Shown: in pieces, positions 8,971 to 23,300 of the stretch
How the letters are laid out: each line of letters begins with the position of its first letter
Numbering within the stretch: the first letter of the stretch is position 1
From: Panagrolaimus kolymaensis
Lineage: Eukaryota > Nematoda > Chromadorea > Rhabditida > Panagrolaimidae
DNA: 64,000 nt
Reading direction: 5' to 3'
Assembly: GCA_028622995.1 (NCBI GenBank)
Contig: JAJQJQ010000002.1
Span: 6,448,001 to 6,512,000, forward strand
Position numbers and translations under genes: made by a program
Notes under the pieces: model-generated
The model's input: the letters and a program-made list of their open reading frames with translations, nothing else
What the model was told of the DNA's origin: nothing
Database searches by the model: none

Positions 8971-10790
8971 TTGGAATGAGATCCTCTAATTTGGTAGCCA
9001 TAAAGCGAATGAAATTAATTTGCATATTTTAAAATCCGAATTTTTGAAAAAAGGAATTCGCTCTTTGGAATGAGATCCTCTAATTTGGTAGCCATAAAGC
9101 TAATGAAATTAATTTGCATATTTTAAAATCCGATTTTTGAAAAAAGAAATCCGATCTTTGGAATGAGATCCTCTAATTTGGTAGCCATAAAGCGAATGAA
9201 ATTTATTTGCATATTTTAAAATCCGACTTTTGAAAAAAGGAATCCGATCTTTGGAATGAGATCCTCTAATTTGGTAGCCATAAAGCGAATGAAATTTATT
9301 TGCATATTTTAAAATCCGAATTTTTGAAAAAAGGAATCCGCTCTATGGAATGAGATCCTCTAATTTTGTAGCCATAAAGAGAATGAAATTAATTTGCATA
9401 TTTTAAAATCCAAATTTTTGAAAAAAAGAAATCCGATCTTTGGAATGAGATCCTCTAATTTTGTAGCCATAAAGCGGATGAAATTAATTTGCATATTTTA
9501 AAATCCAAATTTTTGAAAAAAGGAATTCGCTCTTTGGAATGAGATCCTCTAATTTGGTAGCCACAAAGCTAATGAAATTTATTTGCATATTTTAAAATCC
9601 GACTTTTGAAAAAAGAAATCCGATCTTTGGAATGAGATCCTCTAATTTGGTAGGCATAAAGCGAATGAAATTTATTTGCATATTTTAAAATCCGACTTTT
9701 GAAAAAAGAAATCCGATCTTTGGAATGAGATCCTCTAATTTGGTAGCCATAAAGCTAATGAAATTAATTTGCATATTTTAAAATCCGACTTTTGAAAAAA
9801 GAAATCCGATCTTTGGAATGAGATCCTCTAATTTGGTAGGCATAAAGCGAATGAAATTTATTTGCATATTTTAAAATCCGACTTTTGAAAAAAGAAATCC
9901 GATCTTTGGAATGAGATCCTCTAATTTGGTAGCCATAAAGCTAATGAAATTAATTTGCATATTTTAAAATCCAAATTTTTGAAAAAAGGAATTCGCTCTT
10001 TGGAATGAGATCCTCTAATTTGGTAGGCATAAAGCGAATGAAATTTATTTGCATATTTTAAAATCCGAATTTTTGAAAAAAGAAATCCGATCTTTGGAAT
10101 GAGATCCTCTAATTTGGTAGCCATAAAGCGAATGAAATTTATTTGCATATTTTAAAATCCGACTTTTGAAAAAAGGAATCCGATCTTTGGAATGAGATCC
10201 TCTAATTTGGTAGCCATAAAGCGAATGAAATTTATTTGCATATTTTAAAATCCGACTTTTGAAAAAAGGAATCCGATCTTTGGAATGAGATCCTCTAATT
10301 TGGTAGCCATAAAGCGAATGAAATTTATTTGCATATTTTAAAATCCGACTTTTGAAAAAAGGAATCCGATCTTTGGAATGAGATCCTCTAATTTGGTAGC
10401 CATAAAGCGAATGAAATTTATTTGCATATTTTAAAATCCGAATTTTTGAAAAAAGGAATCCGCTCTATGGAATGAGATCCTCTAATTTTGTAGCCATAAA
10501 GAGAATGAAATTAATTTGCATATTTTAAAATCCAAATTTTTGAAAAAAAGAAATCCGATCTTTGGAATGAGATCCTCTAATTTGGTAGCCATAAACCGAA
10601 TGAAATTAATTTGCATATTTTAAAATCCAAATTTTTGAAAAAAGGAATTCGCTCTTTGGAATGAGATCCTCTAATTTGGTAGCCATAAAGCGAATGAAAT
10701 TAATTTGCATATTTTAAAATCCAAATTTTTAAAAAAAGAAATCCGATCTTTGGAATGAGATACTCACTTTGGATAACCAAAAAGCGTTTG
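8971..10790 (+). repeat. Satellite array, about 93-bp unit, right block (~20 monomers)
   Basis: Same monomer and orientation as 2472-3628, resuming mid-monomer after the TIR element. Segments of several monomers recur in the same variant order (for example around 9170-9460 and 10190-10560, both with a CGCTCTATGG variant followed by ATTTTGTAGCCATAAAGAG). This indicates multi-monomer, higher-order amplification. The right edge decays into diverged copies (GATACTCACTTTGGATAACC at 10757) up to about 10850. Confidence 0.97.
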
Positions 10791-10850
10791 AAAATAATTT
10801 ACATATTTTAAAAATTCAAAAATTAGATTCAGACCCTCTAATTTTTTAGT

Positions 10851-11700
10851 CAGAAGGAATAAAAAAAGACTCAAATTTGAAGCAGATATAATACATATGC
10901 TCAACTTTAACTCTTTTTAATCATTGCAAAAAACAGAAGAGTAGTAACTGCTAGGCTCCACAATTATAATACATGTTTGTCGTCAAAAGCCAAACCTTAC
11001 ATTTCCCAATCGCCTGCTTTATCCTCTCGCTGCATGGAGGTGAAAAATGATTGGGCTTTTCATACTTTCGTGCATCCGACTTCAATGTCGTCCTTATTTG
11101 GACTAGTTGTTTATGATGTGGTGAAGTTGGTGGAAATTAGTTTTTCAGCAACGTTTTCTTTTTCCATTTTTCCATATTTAACAAACGCAACAAGTTATTC
11201 TTCAAATATTTTTCATTTTTCACTTATTTGTTGCATTTAATTTGACTATAAATGATTTTTGTTTATTGGACAATTGTGAAATTCGTAAGCTTCAAATTAA
11301 AGAATCCAACAAAAAAACTGTAAAAACGCTCGCTACAGTCGTAAGACCTCTTTCAATTATTTTTATTCGATCTTATGTTTTAAAAAAATGTCACCAGATT
11401 TTACTGGATTTGATGCTTTTGAAACTTGTATTTAAAAAATAAGAAAAAAAATAAGAAGAAACGTTTATGATATTCTATTATTCCGACGTGATGAAAGTAT
11501 AGCAAAATTAAAAAGAAAGTAAAAAGAATTGATGAAAACTTATAAACTTTACAACAACAACAATAAAAAAATAGCAGGCTAAAAGGTACAATTTTACCAT
11601 CAATAAAAAAAAGTATGTTTAAAGTTTTCTCTCAAATATAATACAGAAAGAAAAAATGAATTTAGAAGAAAGAATTATATTCAAAAAAAATATTTTTATT
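10851..11700. other. Spacer between satellite and large gene, no supported gene
   Basis: Frames on the plus strand at 10977-11240 and 11242-11442 exist but have no splice or family support. The region should contain the 3' UTR and poly(A) site of the large minus-strand gene ending at 11701. Confidence 0.5.
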
Positions 11701-14310
11701 TTATATCGCTGAAGTTTCACGATCTGTTGTTTGACGAAGATTTAATGGTTGAGCACATTGTTGATTTATTAAAGGGGTATTCGAAGAATAACTAAAAGTT
11801 GATGTAACTCCAAGATCTTCATCCCTGGGTTTTGTTATCGACATTGAAGACATGGATGATACAGTAACATTTGATTGCTGATTTTCATTATTATCCGATG
11901 AAGATTGTTGTTGTTCAGTTAAAGCACGAATTTGTTCATCTTGTGCAGCAAATTTTTGTTCCATTAACATTCTCCAATTAGCTAAATCCATATGTTGTTG
12001 GGCTGTTTCTTGTTGAGAAGTTTCAACCATTTGTTTATAATCTTCATATGTTATTGAAAATCCTTCACTCCATTCACCTTCTTCATATGCTGATGTTTCA
12101 TTAACATATGCAAAAACCTCTGGTGGCTTTTCTTCAAAGCATATTCTATCAACCTGAAGTTAAAAAAAATTTAAAAAGTTGTTTTTAAGAAGCCAGGGAT
12201 TCCGAAAAGTAAAATAATATTGAATTTGTTGGGGAAAGTTTTGGATGTCACAAAAAACTTACATTTCTTTGCTTTCTGCGTTCCATTCTTTTAGCTGGGG
12301 TATGAATGATTCCACTCGTGGTTGGCATATTTGAAGAATCACAATCGTCAAATACAAAATGACACTGAAAAAAATAAAGAAATTTAATATAAACAATTTT
12401 TCTTTTTAAAAAGAAATTTTAAAAGTTCACATAAGCGCAATTTTTTAAAATAATTCATCAAAGTCTTAAACCTTTTTTACATTTTTTTCTTCTCAGGCTT
12501 AAGTACTTGAACCGCCGCCCTCCACTGTCGCCTAGCTATGTCTCAAGGGCAATTCACAAAATTTCATTTAAAGTTTTGCCATTTTAAATGATTTTCTTTA
12601 AAGCAATAAACAAAGCGAAGCGAAGTGAAGAAGAAAGAAAATGACGCCCCCATTTACAAAATTGAAAAAAACAGAATAACAAAAAGAAGTATAACCATTT
12701 TGAAATAAGAGGAAAATTTTAATGAAAAAAACGAGGCAAATAAAAAGAAGAGATAACAACATCGAAAAAAATAGGATATTTATCAAATTTTAGAATCTTT
12801 AAAAAACAAAAATGGACAGAAGTGAAGAAGAAAAAAACATATTTGTTAAAGGTCCAAAGTTGGAATAAAAAAAAAATAAACTTTTTTCATTCATCATCAT
12901 TCCTTCACGTGAGAGGGATGGATGTATGTTGTCACTGTCTGATGATGATGAAAAAAGGAGGCGAGAAGAAAGAGAGGGGAAACCTAAGGAAATGAGGTAA
13001 TAATTTTTTGAACTTGTTGATCGAAAAAAATGAGACAAATAAATAAATGAATCTTGTGATTTTGAAAAACATTTATGGCTAAAATTAGTAAATGTTTTTA
13101 ATAATAAAGTTGGCTACAAAAAAAATATTATTATTTTTAAACCGATCGACGATCATGGCCATTTTTCAGGCTATGATTGGCAAAATTCAGATTCTTAATA
13201 AATAAATAAAAAAAGCGAACGACTTTTTTGGGGCAAAAAAATTAAAAAACCGTTTCAAAAAACCTTAGATAAGCAAAAAAAATAGTCAACAACAAACACT
13301 TTTTTCTCGTCATGTTTAGTTTAATTCCATAGAGGCCTCAAACGACACAACAATTGTTTATGTCTTTTGATAGAAACAACTTTCTCTTTTATATGTATTT
13401 CAAAAAACACGACCAATACCAAAATCGTATATGTACGCAGCAGCGAAAAAAGCCAACCCCAAAGCAAATGAGTGAAGGTGAATTAGATTTCAAATCTTTT
13501 TATATATATTTAATTCCAAAAATGACAAATATTTGTATTTTTTAATATGATTTCCTTCCATTTTTTTATATAAAAGTAGTAGTCGTTGTTAAGAAAGATC
13601 AAATTTTTATGTACGCATGAAGAAAAAAATAAGCGTTCAATTGGAGGTTTTTGTATTTTTGTATTTTCTAATAATATTTAAAGGAGCTTTTGTAATTGCG
13701 TCAAAACAATGCAAAATATGGCTTTTTTGTTGTCTCTTTCAAAAAGAAGGCAACAAACGTTGGAAATGAAAAAATGAAAGATTTGTGGATTGCAATTCGC
13801 TCACAAAAAAGGAAAATAAGGTTTAGAGAGAATTAGCTGGTTTCGGTTTATTTCAAAACCCTTCAAAGACCTTTCAACTATGTATCTTTTGAGTTGAAAC
13901 TACTTTGAGCTTTAAAAAAAATTGCAGCAGCAGTTTGCTTCGTTGAGAAAAAAAAAGAAGTTTCTGACAAGTGAAGGGTTTCAACAAAATCAGCTTTAAT
14001 CTTTTCGCCTCAAGCTTGCGTTTTTTATCTATTTTTTCTTATCTATGATTTTTTAAATTTTAAACGCCTTTGCAATGTCAAAGTTATTTTTCGTTCTCTG
14101 GATTTCAAAGTTCAAAGCGTTACAGTAACCTCAACAAGCAGGTCGTTTTCAAAGAAAGCGTGATTTATTTTTTAATGGACAATGAAAAAAATTAAGAAAA
14201 ATAATAAAACAAACCTCTTCAGCCATAGCTTGAAGCAATTCAGGAATGTCTTCTTCAGCAACTAAATTAAGAAGTGAATGACGAACTGGATTTCCATCTG
14301 AGGCATTAGG
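11701..14310 (-). CDS. C-terminal exon cluster of the large gene (3 exons)
   Basis: Exons 14215-14310, 12263-12364 and 11701-12153, all phase 0. The first reads NPVRHSLLNLVAEEDIPELL, helical and conserved-looking; the second CHFVFDDCDSSNMP, ending in a basic stretch KRMERRKQRN; the last has VDRICFEEKPPEVFAYVNE, then a probable coiled coil (ANWRMLMEQKFAAQDEQIRA) and a Ser/Asn/Gln-rich tail to TAA. The ordered, charged character of this end differs from the disordered middle and is the best part for a homology search. Confidence 0.75.
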
Positions 14311-17300
14311 CTAAAAAAGATTTAATGGATTATAAAAAGTATGATTTTCAGATATTTTATTTTTGGATTAAAGTTTGTGTGACATTAAAATATTTTTTCT
14401 AGTTATTTTTAAAATTCACCGTTAAGCCACGAGAAGAATCTCCTGGGATAATAAGAAACTTTTAATAAATTTTAATATCTATGTTATGGTTTTAAAACAT
14501 AGAATTTATTTAAGGTAAACACGCGCCGAGATTCAATAAAGCTGCGAAAAACAAACCATAATTACTGGTGGACGATATCTTCCACAATAATTTATAGATA
14601 TTCCAGCTTTTGAAATGAAGCTTGGACGATTACGAATTGTTTTCATTTCTCTCAAAATTTGAAATGAATGAAATATTCCGCTGATGACAAGAAGAAAATA
14701 TTTGACGGGAACGGACGCTTTTCAAATACCTCTACTGCTGATGTTGAGAAGAGATGAAATCAACTGACACTTTTTTTTGTGTGGCTTTTATCGTCTGACA
14801 ATTTATGGATGACAAACACGTGAAAAAAAGCTTTATTCTTTGTCAAGGACAAGTGTCCTCAAAATCAAAAGGAAATATTTGTTTGAATGAAGGTTTTTTG
14901 AGTAAAAGCTTCTTTTAAGAATTTCTTTCAAGTAGCCACCGACAAAAATATGGTGGGGGATTTTTTTTCTCACACAATTATTTAAATAATTCAGTTTTAT
15001 GCCTCCGCAAAAATAAAATAAATTTATTATTATTTTGACGAGAAAGTATAAACCAATTTCCTGAAGCTGAGAAAGAAAGTCGATGGGTTTTCTAAAGAAT
15101 GGTAAAACTTTTATTATTTTTATTTCCGTAAATAATAAAAAATATTCCGCGGATAAATGATCAAAACTCGAGCGAACTACACAGAAAAGAAAATTGATAA
15201 GTTTCAAAGTTTTCATAACGGGAAATGTTTTTAAAACTCCTACGACAAAAAAAAGTTCCAGTAAATTTTCATTAACAAAAACAAAATTGAGAAAAATAAC
15301 AATGATCAAATTTCCATTCAGTGTAAAATGAATTAAAGTAATGAGATAAACTTAAACAGCAGCTTTTTAAACTTTAACTAACGAGAATTTAAGAAAAACA
15401 AAAGTTAAAAACTAATATATTACATAGGAATCAAGGTTGTTGTAGTAAGACAGTGAACATTAACCAACAACTAAGATAAAAAAAACTATAAATAAAAACA
15501 ACCAAGAAAAAAGCAATAAATAAATATTTTTATTAGATTTTATGGCGGTTGTTAATCGTCATGTTTTCTTGCTAATACTTGCAACAAAAAAAGAAAGGCT
15601 TTGGCTTATAAACTTAGAAAAAAAGAGAAGGATGATGCTAAAAATAACCTTTCCTGCCAGCAGCTTTCATGACATGAAAAAAGTGAGTGAAAAGCTGACG
15701 TAATTGAAACAAAGAAAATGAAACTTCCTCATTCTTTTTAGACTTATAAAAGTTTTTTTTTTTGCAATTATAAAATGACACTTATTTAAAAAACTTTTTT
15801 TCAATTAGTTTATATGTCAGAAAAAAATTTTAAAGTACAAAATAATTTCCATTCAATTCTAAGTAAAGTCTCAAACCAACTTATTAAAAGGGTAGAAATT
15901 AAATGCCAAAACTTGCTTGTCACACCCTTTTTTTATTTTTATGTTGGAATTCTGAGTAATAATATAAAATAAAGTGTTAAAAAACACCTTTTAAAATTAA
16001 CACTGCTTTTAAGAATAAATGTCAAAAATAAAATAATAAAAGAGTATGAAAAAGGAAATGACTACATTTAATTCTAAATTTAGGCGAGTGAACGCGTGTG
16101 TGAAGAAAATAGAAGAAAGAAGCTTAAGGAAGACTCGAACATTCATAGAATGAATTAAAACATACTAAAAATAAGATAGCATTTATTTTTTACATTTTTG
16201 ATTATCAAAAATTTAATTAATTTTGAGAAACCAAAAAAACGGTTGATAATAAGGAAATAAAAAATGTGACAAATAGCCACCAGAATGTACTTGAATTGAG
16301 CATTCGTTTTCTATTAAAGGAAAGTATTTGGTTCCAAAATTTGCTCGTTGACAGAATTTTACGTCACAAAAAAAACTTAATTTATTCCAAAAAAAAAACA
16401 TGATTTTTGAATTTAAGAGAAAACTAAAAATAAAAATTTCCAGCATTTTTTAATAATTTTTATAGCAAACAAAAAAGCGCTTTATTCCGCACGACTTATC
16501 ACTTACTTTTTTTGGGAAGGTCATTGAAAGAGTTTACATACATATTTGACAAAAGGTTTTCCAAAAAATTGGACTTAAAATTTTTAAATTAAAGGCACAA
16601 CTAACTTCCGGAAGACAACAACTAACCAAAAAAAAGAAAGAATAAGCAAATGCTCAAAAACGCGGAATGAAAAAACTTTTTTTGCTTACATTAAAAATAA
16701 ATTTTTGATCAACTTTTTATTCTGGTGGAGGTCCAAGCTTTTTTTTGCAAAGAATAAAACACAAAAAACTTTTTTACATATTTATTCATTTTTTGATTCC
16801 ATAAAAAGCTTTTGGTCCAACTTTTTTTTGCAAAAATGCCTGAAAGGAGCGGGCGTATTAATACCAAAGAAAAAATTTTTTCTTTGCTCCTGATTTTGGA
16901 TGCAGAAAGAAAATGACACATGTCTTTCTTATGCATTTTTGGCATTTTTTGCAAATGCCATTGTTCTCAATCCTCCATTCTTTTGCAAGGTTGAAAGAGT
17001 TCAAAGAGAAAGATACAAAGAAAAAAATAAACTAAACAATATAAATTTTTGATGGAAGCATTCTTTTTTTAAATAACTCGTGATTTTTCATTCTTCATAA
17101 ATTTAGAGATACAGTAATCCCAAAAAAAGTCAAAGAACAAAAACTTAGACTATGTTTTTTTTCGAGAAATTATTTAAAAATTCAAAAATGTCATAAATCA
17201 GAAAAGTTGTTGTTAGTGTTTTGTATATTTTTTGAAAAGCGCTATAAAAATATGAGTGTTACATGAAAAAGCATAAATTTACAATTTATCCAAAGAAAAT

Positions 17301-20300
17301 GCGAGTTTCACTAACTAAAAAATGCAAACATCAACAAAAACGGAAATGAAAAAGTGCAGCTGTTTTTTTGGTTCTTTCAAAAAAATGAAAAACCAAAGTA
17401 CCAAACAAACAAAAAAAGAAAGACAATGCAATGTTTAAAAAAAATGAGGCCGTTTCCGGGAAACATCAGTGGAAAGCATTTTCCTCGAATTTAATTGAAA
17501 TGCGTTCTGTCGCACTTTCATTTTCCATCTATTTTATTTTAGAAATTACCAAAAAAAGAAACAAAAACGATATAACAAAAAAGAAAAGAAAAAATAAGGG
17601 AAATGAGTCAAAAAAATATAAAAGAGAGGATTATTAAAACTCATTTTAAATTATTTAATCAGCTGAAGAGAGGAGAAATAAAATGAAAAAGATGACAGAG
17701 GTGAGCTATTTTTGGAGATGAAGGGACTAACGGAAAAGTGTCATAACATATTTTTTTAAAGAAGACTTAGAGTGAATGAGAATAAGCTACAAACTGTTTG
17801 AATCAAGTGCATTTCAAAATTCTATTTAAAGAAAAAAAAACAGATTTTTTTTTGTCAAGACTTCCTCAACTTCCATTCAAATATGCAAATGACAACACTT
17901 CCAACTTGGCCACTCAATTTATCAAAAATTTCAAGTTTTTACACATCCTTTTAACAGCTTCCGTTTCCTCACCATTTTTTTATAACCAAAAAAATCTTCG
18001 CTCAATATTTTTTTTCATGCCTAAGGCTTTTAACAATATTATCCTAACAAAGATTATTTCTTTTTTGATCCTTCACCAACCACTTAATCGTATTCCCGAA
18101 AAAAGAAAGAAACTACTCAGTAGCTAGCTACACAATTATCAAACCAAAACACAAAATATTTCTATTTCGTTTTAAAGATGGGGCCATAAGCGGTGTTTAA
18201 CTATAATAACTCTGTTGCCATTATTCTAGTCTCCACTCAAATTAGCCCCTCTTTCTCAATCTTTTCAACAACAAAGAAACTAAAAAATTGGGAAGGAACT
18301 AACTAATCTTATTTTAAACAAAAATATAAAGAAAACGTGTTTCATTTTTTGTTCAAGCTTGAAAATGGCCAAAAAACAGATCCTTTTTAAAGCATCTCGA
18401 AAGAAAAGAGAAAACGGAACCAAAATAAAAAATAAATTGGGGAGTTTACAAATTTTTCGAATAAAAAGATAAATAAATACCAAAATAATTATGTTCCAAT
18501 CTGGGGTCATTTTATTCGGGTGGTGACAAAGACGAGAATTTAGTCATCTCTTCCTCATTCAATCATCTTTTTTTTTCGTCACACAAAAGAAAATAAAAAT
18601 AAGGAAGTTTATTTTATTTTTTGTTTTTGGGTACTTTGAAAAAGAAATAAAAAAAGTTAAAAATGGAAGAAGAGATTGAAACACTTTTCGAGTTAAAAAA
18701 ATAAATAAATAAAAGCATCTGGGGAGACATCTAATCGAAAGAAAAAGGAACCATGGGAGTTTATAATGGTTCTTCGAAAAGTTGCGTCTAGCTAAAGAAA
18801 AAAGGTTTTTGGAGAAAGCTGGGTATAAAAAAAGTAAATAAAAAAGATTTTATGGAAGTTTGATTGTCGCAAAAAATAGAATGGGAAAGTTATTTTTTGG
18901 TAATAAAAAATAGTTGTAAGCGAAATTGTTTTACATATTATAGCTGGATAAAATGTGTCTCTAGTAAATTTATACCTCAAAACATCCAACTTTGAATAGC
19001 ACATTTTTTTCTAGCCGAAGACAAAAAGTTTTTCAAAACATGCACTTTTATATTCCTTCAGATTTTTATCTTGTGATTGTCACTCTCAACTAAAAATTTC
19101 ATTCAAAGCCCAAAAACATCTACCAAAAAAAAAACACTAAACGAATTTTGACTTTTTTCTAACAAAGGATTTCCTTTGGCAAAAACAAAACCATGTATGT
19201 CAATCACAAAAGCAACCACACCAAACATAACAACTTTTTTTCTCCCTCGACTTCCCGCAAAAAAAAGAAGAAGAATGTTTTGATGGAAAAATTCATGTGA
19301 CTCAAAAAGTTTTAGACATTTTTTTGTTCATTCAATTTTCGAACAAGAAAATTTTAATGAAGTCTAAATAAAATTTATGTTAAAAATAAAATAAATTTTT
19401 CAAATTCAACGACGGATGTGTCTGTTTTTTTTATTCTTTTCTTTTTTTTTGTTGGTATGTTTAAGAACCACAGAAAAGTGCAAAGCAACAACAAACATCA
19501 AAATGCAGCGGAAAGAAAGAGAGACATAACAATTGAATTGTGCATCTCATTATAGAAAAGAAAACCCCAACTTGAATTCTAAGAAACATGGAAAATTAAA
19601 TAAAGAAGAAAAAAACACCATAAGTCAAAAAAAATAAATAAAAATAAATATGCATGTCTTAAAGTTATATGTTTTTGACCAAAGTTGAAGAATCAAAAAA
19701 ACAGAATATTAAAAAAATTTAATTTATTCATAAAAACATATTTGAATAATGGAGTTTTATTTTTGGATGAAAAAAAACAATAATATTAAAGTTCAAAGTT
19801 GAAATACAGTTATTTCGCAAAATTTCAAGCAAAAGTAAGTTAAAATTTGCATGGGTAAAATCTTTTCTCTTCGCCACTGAAAATTCCTAATGTTTAAGCA
19901 ACTAATATAGCAGCTATAAATACTGCTGCTTATGAGATTTGATTAAAATTTCTTAAGCAGTTAAAGATCCGCCTTGTTTTTTTGGAACTTTAAATAAACA
20001 AAAAAGACAAAACAATGAAATGAATGGAAAACATAACGTTGCGACGATGTATGATTATTTATAACATAGTCGGGTGATGTGGGCCAAGTTAAAGGGATTC
20101 CCTAACTATTAAGTTTCCTTTTCAAAAAACAATGTATTTTAGCCGATTATATCATTAAAAATGGAGCTTCATTGTTTACTTTTTTTTTAAATCACATCAA
20201 AAAAGATTTTTATTTTGAAATTTAACTTTATTAAAGTGGCTCGCTTTTACGTTATGGAACTAACTGGAAGAGAATGTAAATATTTGTGGTAACAAATTAA

Positions 20301-23300
20301 AATAAGACATCCAAGTTTAAGAAATGGTTTCTAAACACCAACTTTTTTTTGTAAACAATTAAAGCTAAATTAGACTTCATCATAGAAAAAAAAAGTCACT
20401 AAAATACTAATAGTTTTTTCTATAAAAAAGAAAAATAACCCCAATTTTATAGGATCTTGCAAAACATTCAGAAAAAATTATGAAAGTATGAATTTCATTT
20501 CTTTTTTTTTTTAGAAACTTTATAGTATCCGTTTGTATAAGCATAGAAGTCCGCCTTCATTTTCTTATTTTCACACGAAAGAAAGTTATTTAAAAGTCGC
20601 CGGAAAAAATATTGTTCTTTTTTTTGTTGACTTTTGGAAAAGCGAAATTCCGGTGTAAAGTTTTTGCTCAATGGCGGGGTGAAAGTTATACATATTTATC
20701 AAAGCACTCTTTGGCGCTTCCTTTTTTTTTTTTCATTGATGGAAGCAAAACAAGAAAAGATGAAATTAGAAAAAAAACAATATGAAGATGGTTCGGCGAA
20801 GTAAACATATCCGTGAAAACGATCATGATCTTCAATAAAAAATAAAAGTTAGATATTAATAATTTCTAAACAGCAAAGAAAAGTGAAACGATTAGCATAA
20901 TTCAGCAAACAAGCCTCCCTCGCTTTTAAGTGCGAATTATTTCAAAAGCTTTTTATATTTCTCGAGAATTTTTCCAGAAATAATATCAACAATAAATTTC
21001 TCTATGTGCCTATATACATATATGGATATTGTAAGTGCACTAGCTTTGACCTTCGAAATTATTCACCTTAAAGTTTTTTTTCCAAGAATTTAATCTTCAT
21101 TCAAGCATGAATTTTCTGCCATAGTAACAAGCTTCTCCAAAAAACTGTGCCATGCATTTATTTATTTTTTGGCCTTCTTTTTTTATTGTTCATAACCCCG
21201 TGAAATCTCCCCCAATTTTTTTGGCAAGCAACAACATACATATGAATGATTTCATATTGCCTTTGGTAACAACTTTTTAGACGACCACCACCTGAATATT
21301 TTATTTTGGTGAACCCAAAAAGAGAAACTTTTAATAAATAATTAAAAATGTTTTTGAACTTTTTCCAGCAAAAAATGTTTGTTTAAAAAATTAAAACAAA
21401 AGAAAAAGTTTTTTGCAACACATTTTTTTGCATGCTTTGGTTGCTTTTTAATAACAATAAAAAAAATTGCTTCACGCTAAAAATTCAGTGATCAAAAATG
21501 TTGCAAAACAACAACGTATTTCTGTTTTGCCGAGAAATAATAATAATAATGTCACACAAACTTTTATTTTTCCAAGAATAAATTTTATAATATTTAAAAA
21601 AGCAAAAACCAACCGCTTCATAAATTCCAAGTCTATGAATACCATATGCAGCTAAATGGGCATTGGGATGATGATCGTCTTCTTCAGATTCTGATGAATC
21701 ATATGGATAATTAGACTAAAGAAGAAAGTGGTGGAAATTATTAAAATTAAAAATATATCGCTAATAAGAATCGACCTCGATCGAGACCTTGAAGCAGGCA
21801 TTAATCTCGGCGTGGATGCAAAATCTCAAAACTCTAAAAACTTACTTTCAAAAAATCACTTCGATGAACGATTCCACTATCCTCTTCAAGGGTCTTTCGA
21901 CTCAATAACCTTACTGCGCCAACTTCTTCGGTTTCTTCTTCAGGTTCTTCTTTAACAACGGACATAGTTTCAAGGGATCTAAGACGAGTTTGTTCATCAA
22001 TGGTTTCATTGTCTCCATAAGGTTTAGTAGTGGTGGTGGAATGATGACCAAAATGTGTTCTTTGTTGGTTTTGTTGATCTTCAATCTCTGGTAAATTTTG
22101 TTGTTGCGGTTCTTGAACTTGAAGGTTATTATTTCCTTCTTCGTCTGAATCTTGTTTATTTTCAAGCCATCGAGATGTCAAAGATTTTCTTTGCATTTGT
22201 TGTTGGTCTGTGCCACCTCGAGGTGGCAAAGGTGGCGGCGGTGGAGGAGCAGCTCGTTGTTTTGCATGATGGTGTGGAGTATCGTCTAGAAAAACAATTC
22301 ATTAAAATCACTGAAGTGAAATGAAAAAAAAAATTATGCTAACTAAGACTTTGAAGAGCTGAACTAAACCATGAAAGTTGTGGGGGTTTTTCTGTAGTAC
22401 ATAATGGACGAAAAAGAGGTATGCTTCGTCGAACAGGTGATGATGATCGACCGGCAGTGTTACGATAACCTGCGCATACAGACATTTTTTTTGTAATAAA
22501 AAAAATTTCAGACCTTAAAAAATAAAACGATAATTTAATTTTTATTTTATATTTATAAAATAGAAAAGTTGTTAAAACACGCGTTATGTATCACAAGATT
22601 TTTTGTAAACGTAAATTTACACATTCTTAGTGTTTCAAGTGGCTAGAAAAATTTTTGGGAGGCCATTAATGACGAATGTGATGAAGAAAATAAAAATAAT
22701 GAACTTTACAAGACCCAAATAAAAATGAAAAAAAGATGATTTCACTAAACAATGAAAAGAAGAGGCAAAAGAAAAAACAGGTTTGAAATGTGATTATCGA
22801 AAAGATGGAGGAAGACAAGGCGCCAAATAAAAAAATTCTAACGTCAAAAGTCAAATAAAAAAAGTAAGAAAAAGAAAGTACTCAAAATGAACTCAAATTT
22901 TTTAAATAAAGATGAAGCAATTAATCATTGGAATGGTAAAAAACAACAAATTTGCAATTAAAAACAGTTTTTAAAAATTGTAAAAATTTTCTTAGAAACT
23001 TTTTTTTATTGGTAAAGCAACAAAAAATAGGTTTGTTATTAGGAGCGAGTTCATGCAGTGAGTAAAAATTAAAAAACGAAGGAAAAAACAAACTAAAGAT
23101 AATAAGAAGATATAATAGATGAAAAATAATGGCAGTATCAAACTGCTAAAAGAAGCCAGAAGAATTTTCGAATAAGCTTATAATGGGGATTATAGTGAAA
23201 AAGGAGATGATGAAAGAAAAACATTTGATTCACTTAAAGCTAAAGATAAACCCTTGAAACAAAAAACGAGTGAAAAAGCAACGTGACGTTTCATTTTTCA

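Noticed and set aside
9921..10148. Open frames across the satellite (also 2569-2775), encoding a repeated peptide
   Set aside because: They exist only because the monomer length happens to stay open over two or three units. They change with monomer variants and have no start or splice context.
2472..10790. CRISPR-like repeat array
   Set aside because: Monomers are contiguous and about 93 bp long with no unique spacers, in a eukaryotic genome: a satellite.
10977..11442. Two short plus-strand frames as a gene beside the satellite
   Set aside because: No splice sites link them, no family features, and the second is Lys/Leu/Val-rich translation of AT-rich DNA.
14833..15309. 158-residue minus frame in the 7.3-kb intron
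   Set aside because: Phe/Ile/Leu-rich composition typical of AT-rich non-coding DNA; no phase-compatible neighbours.
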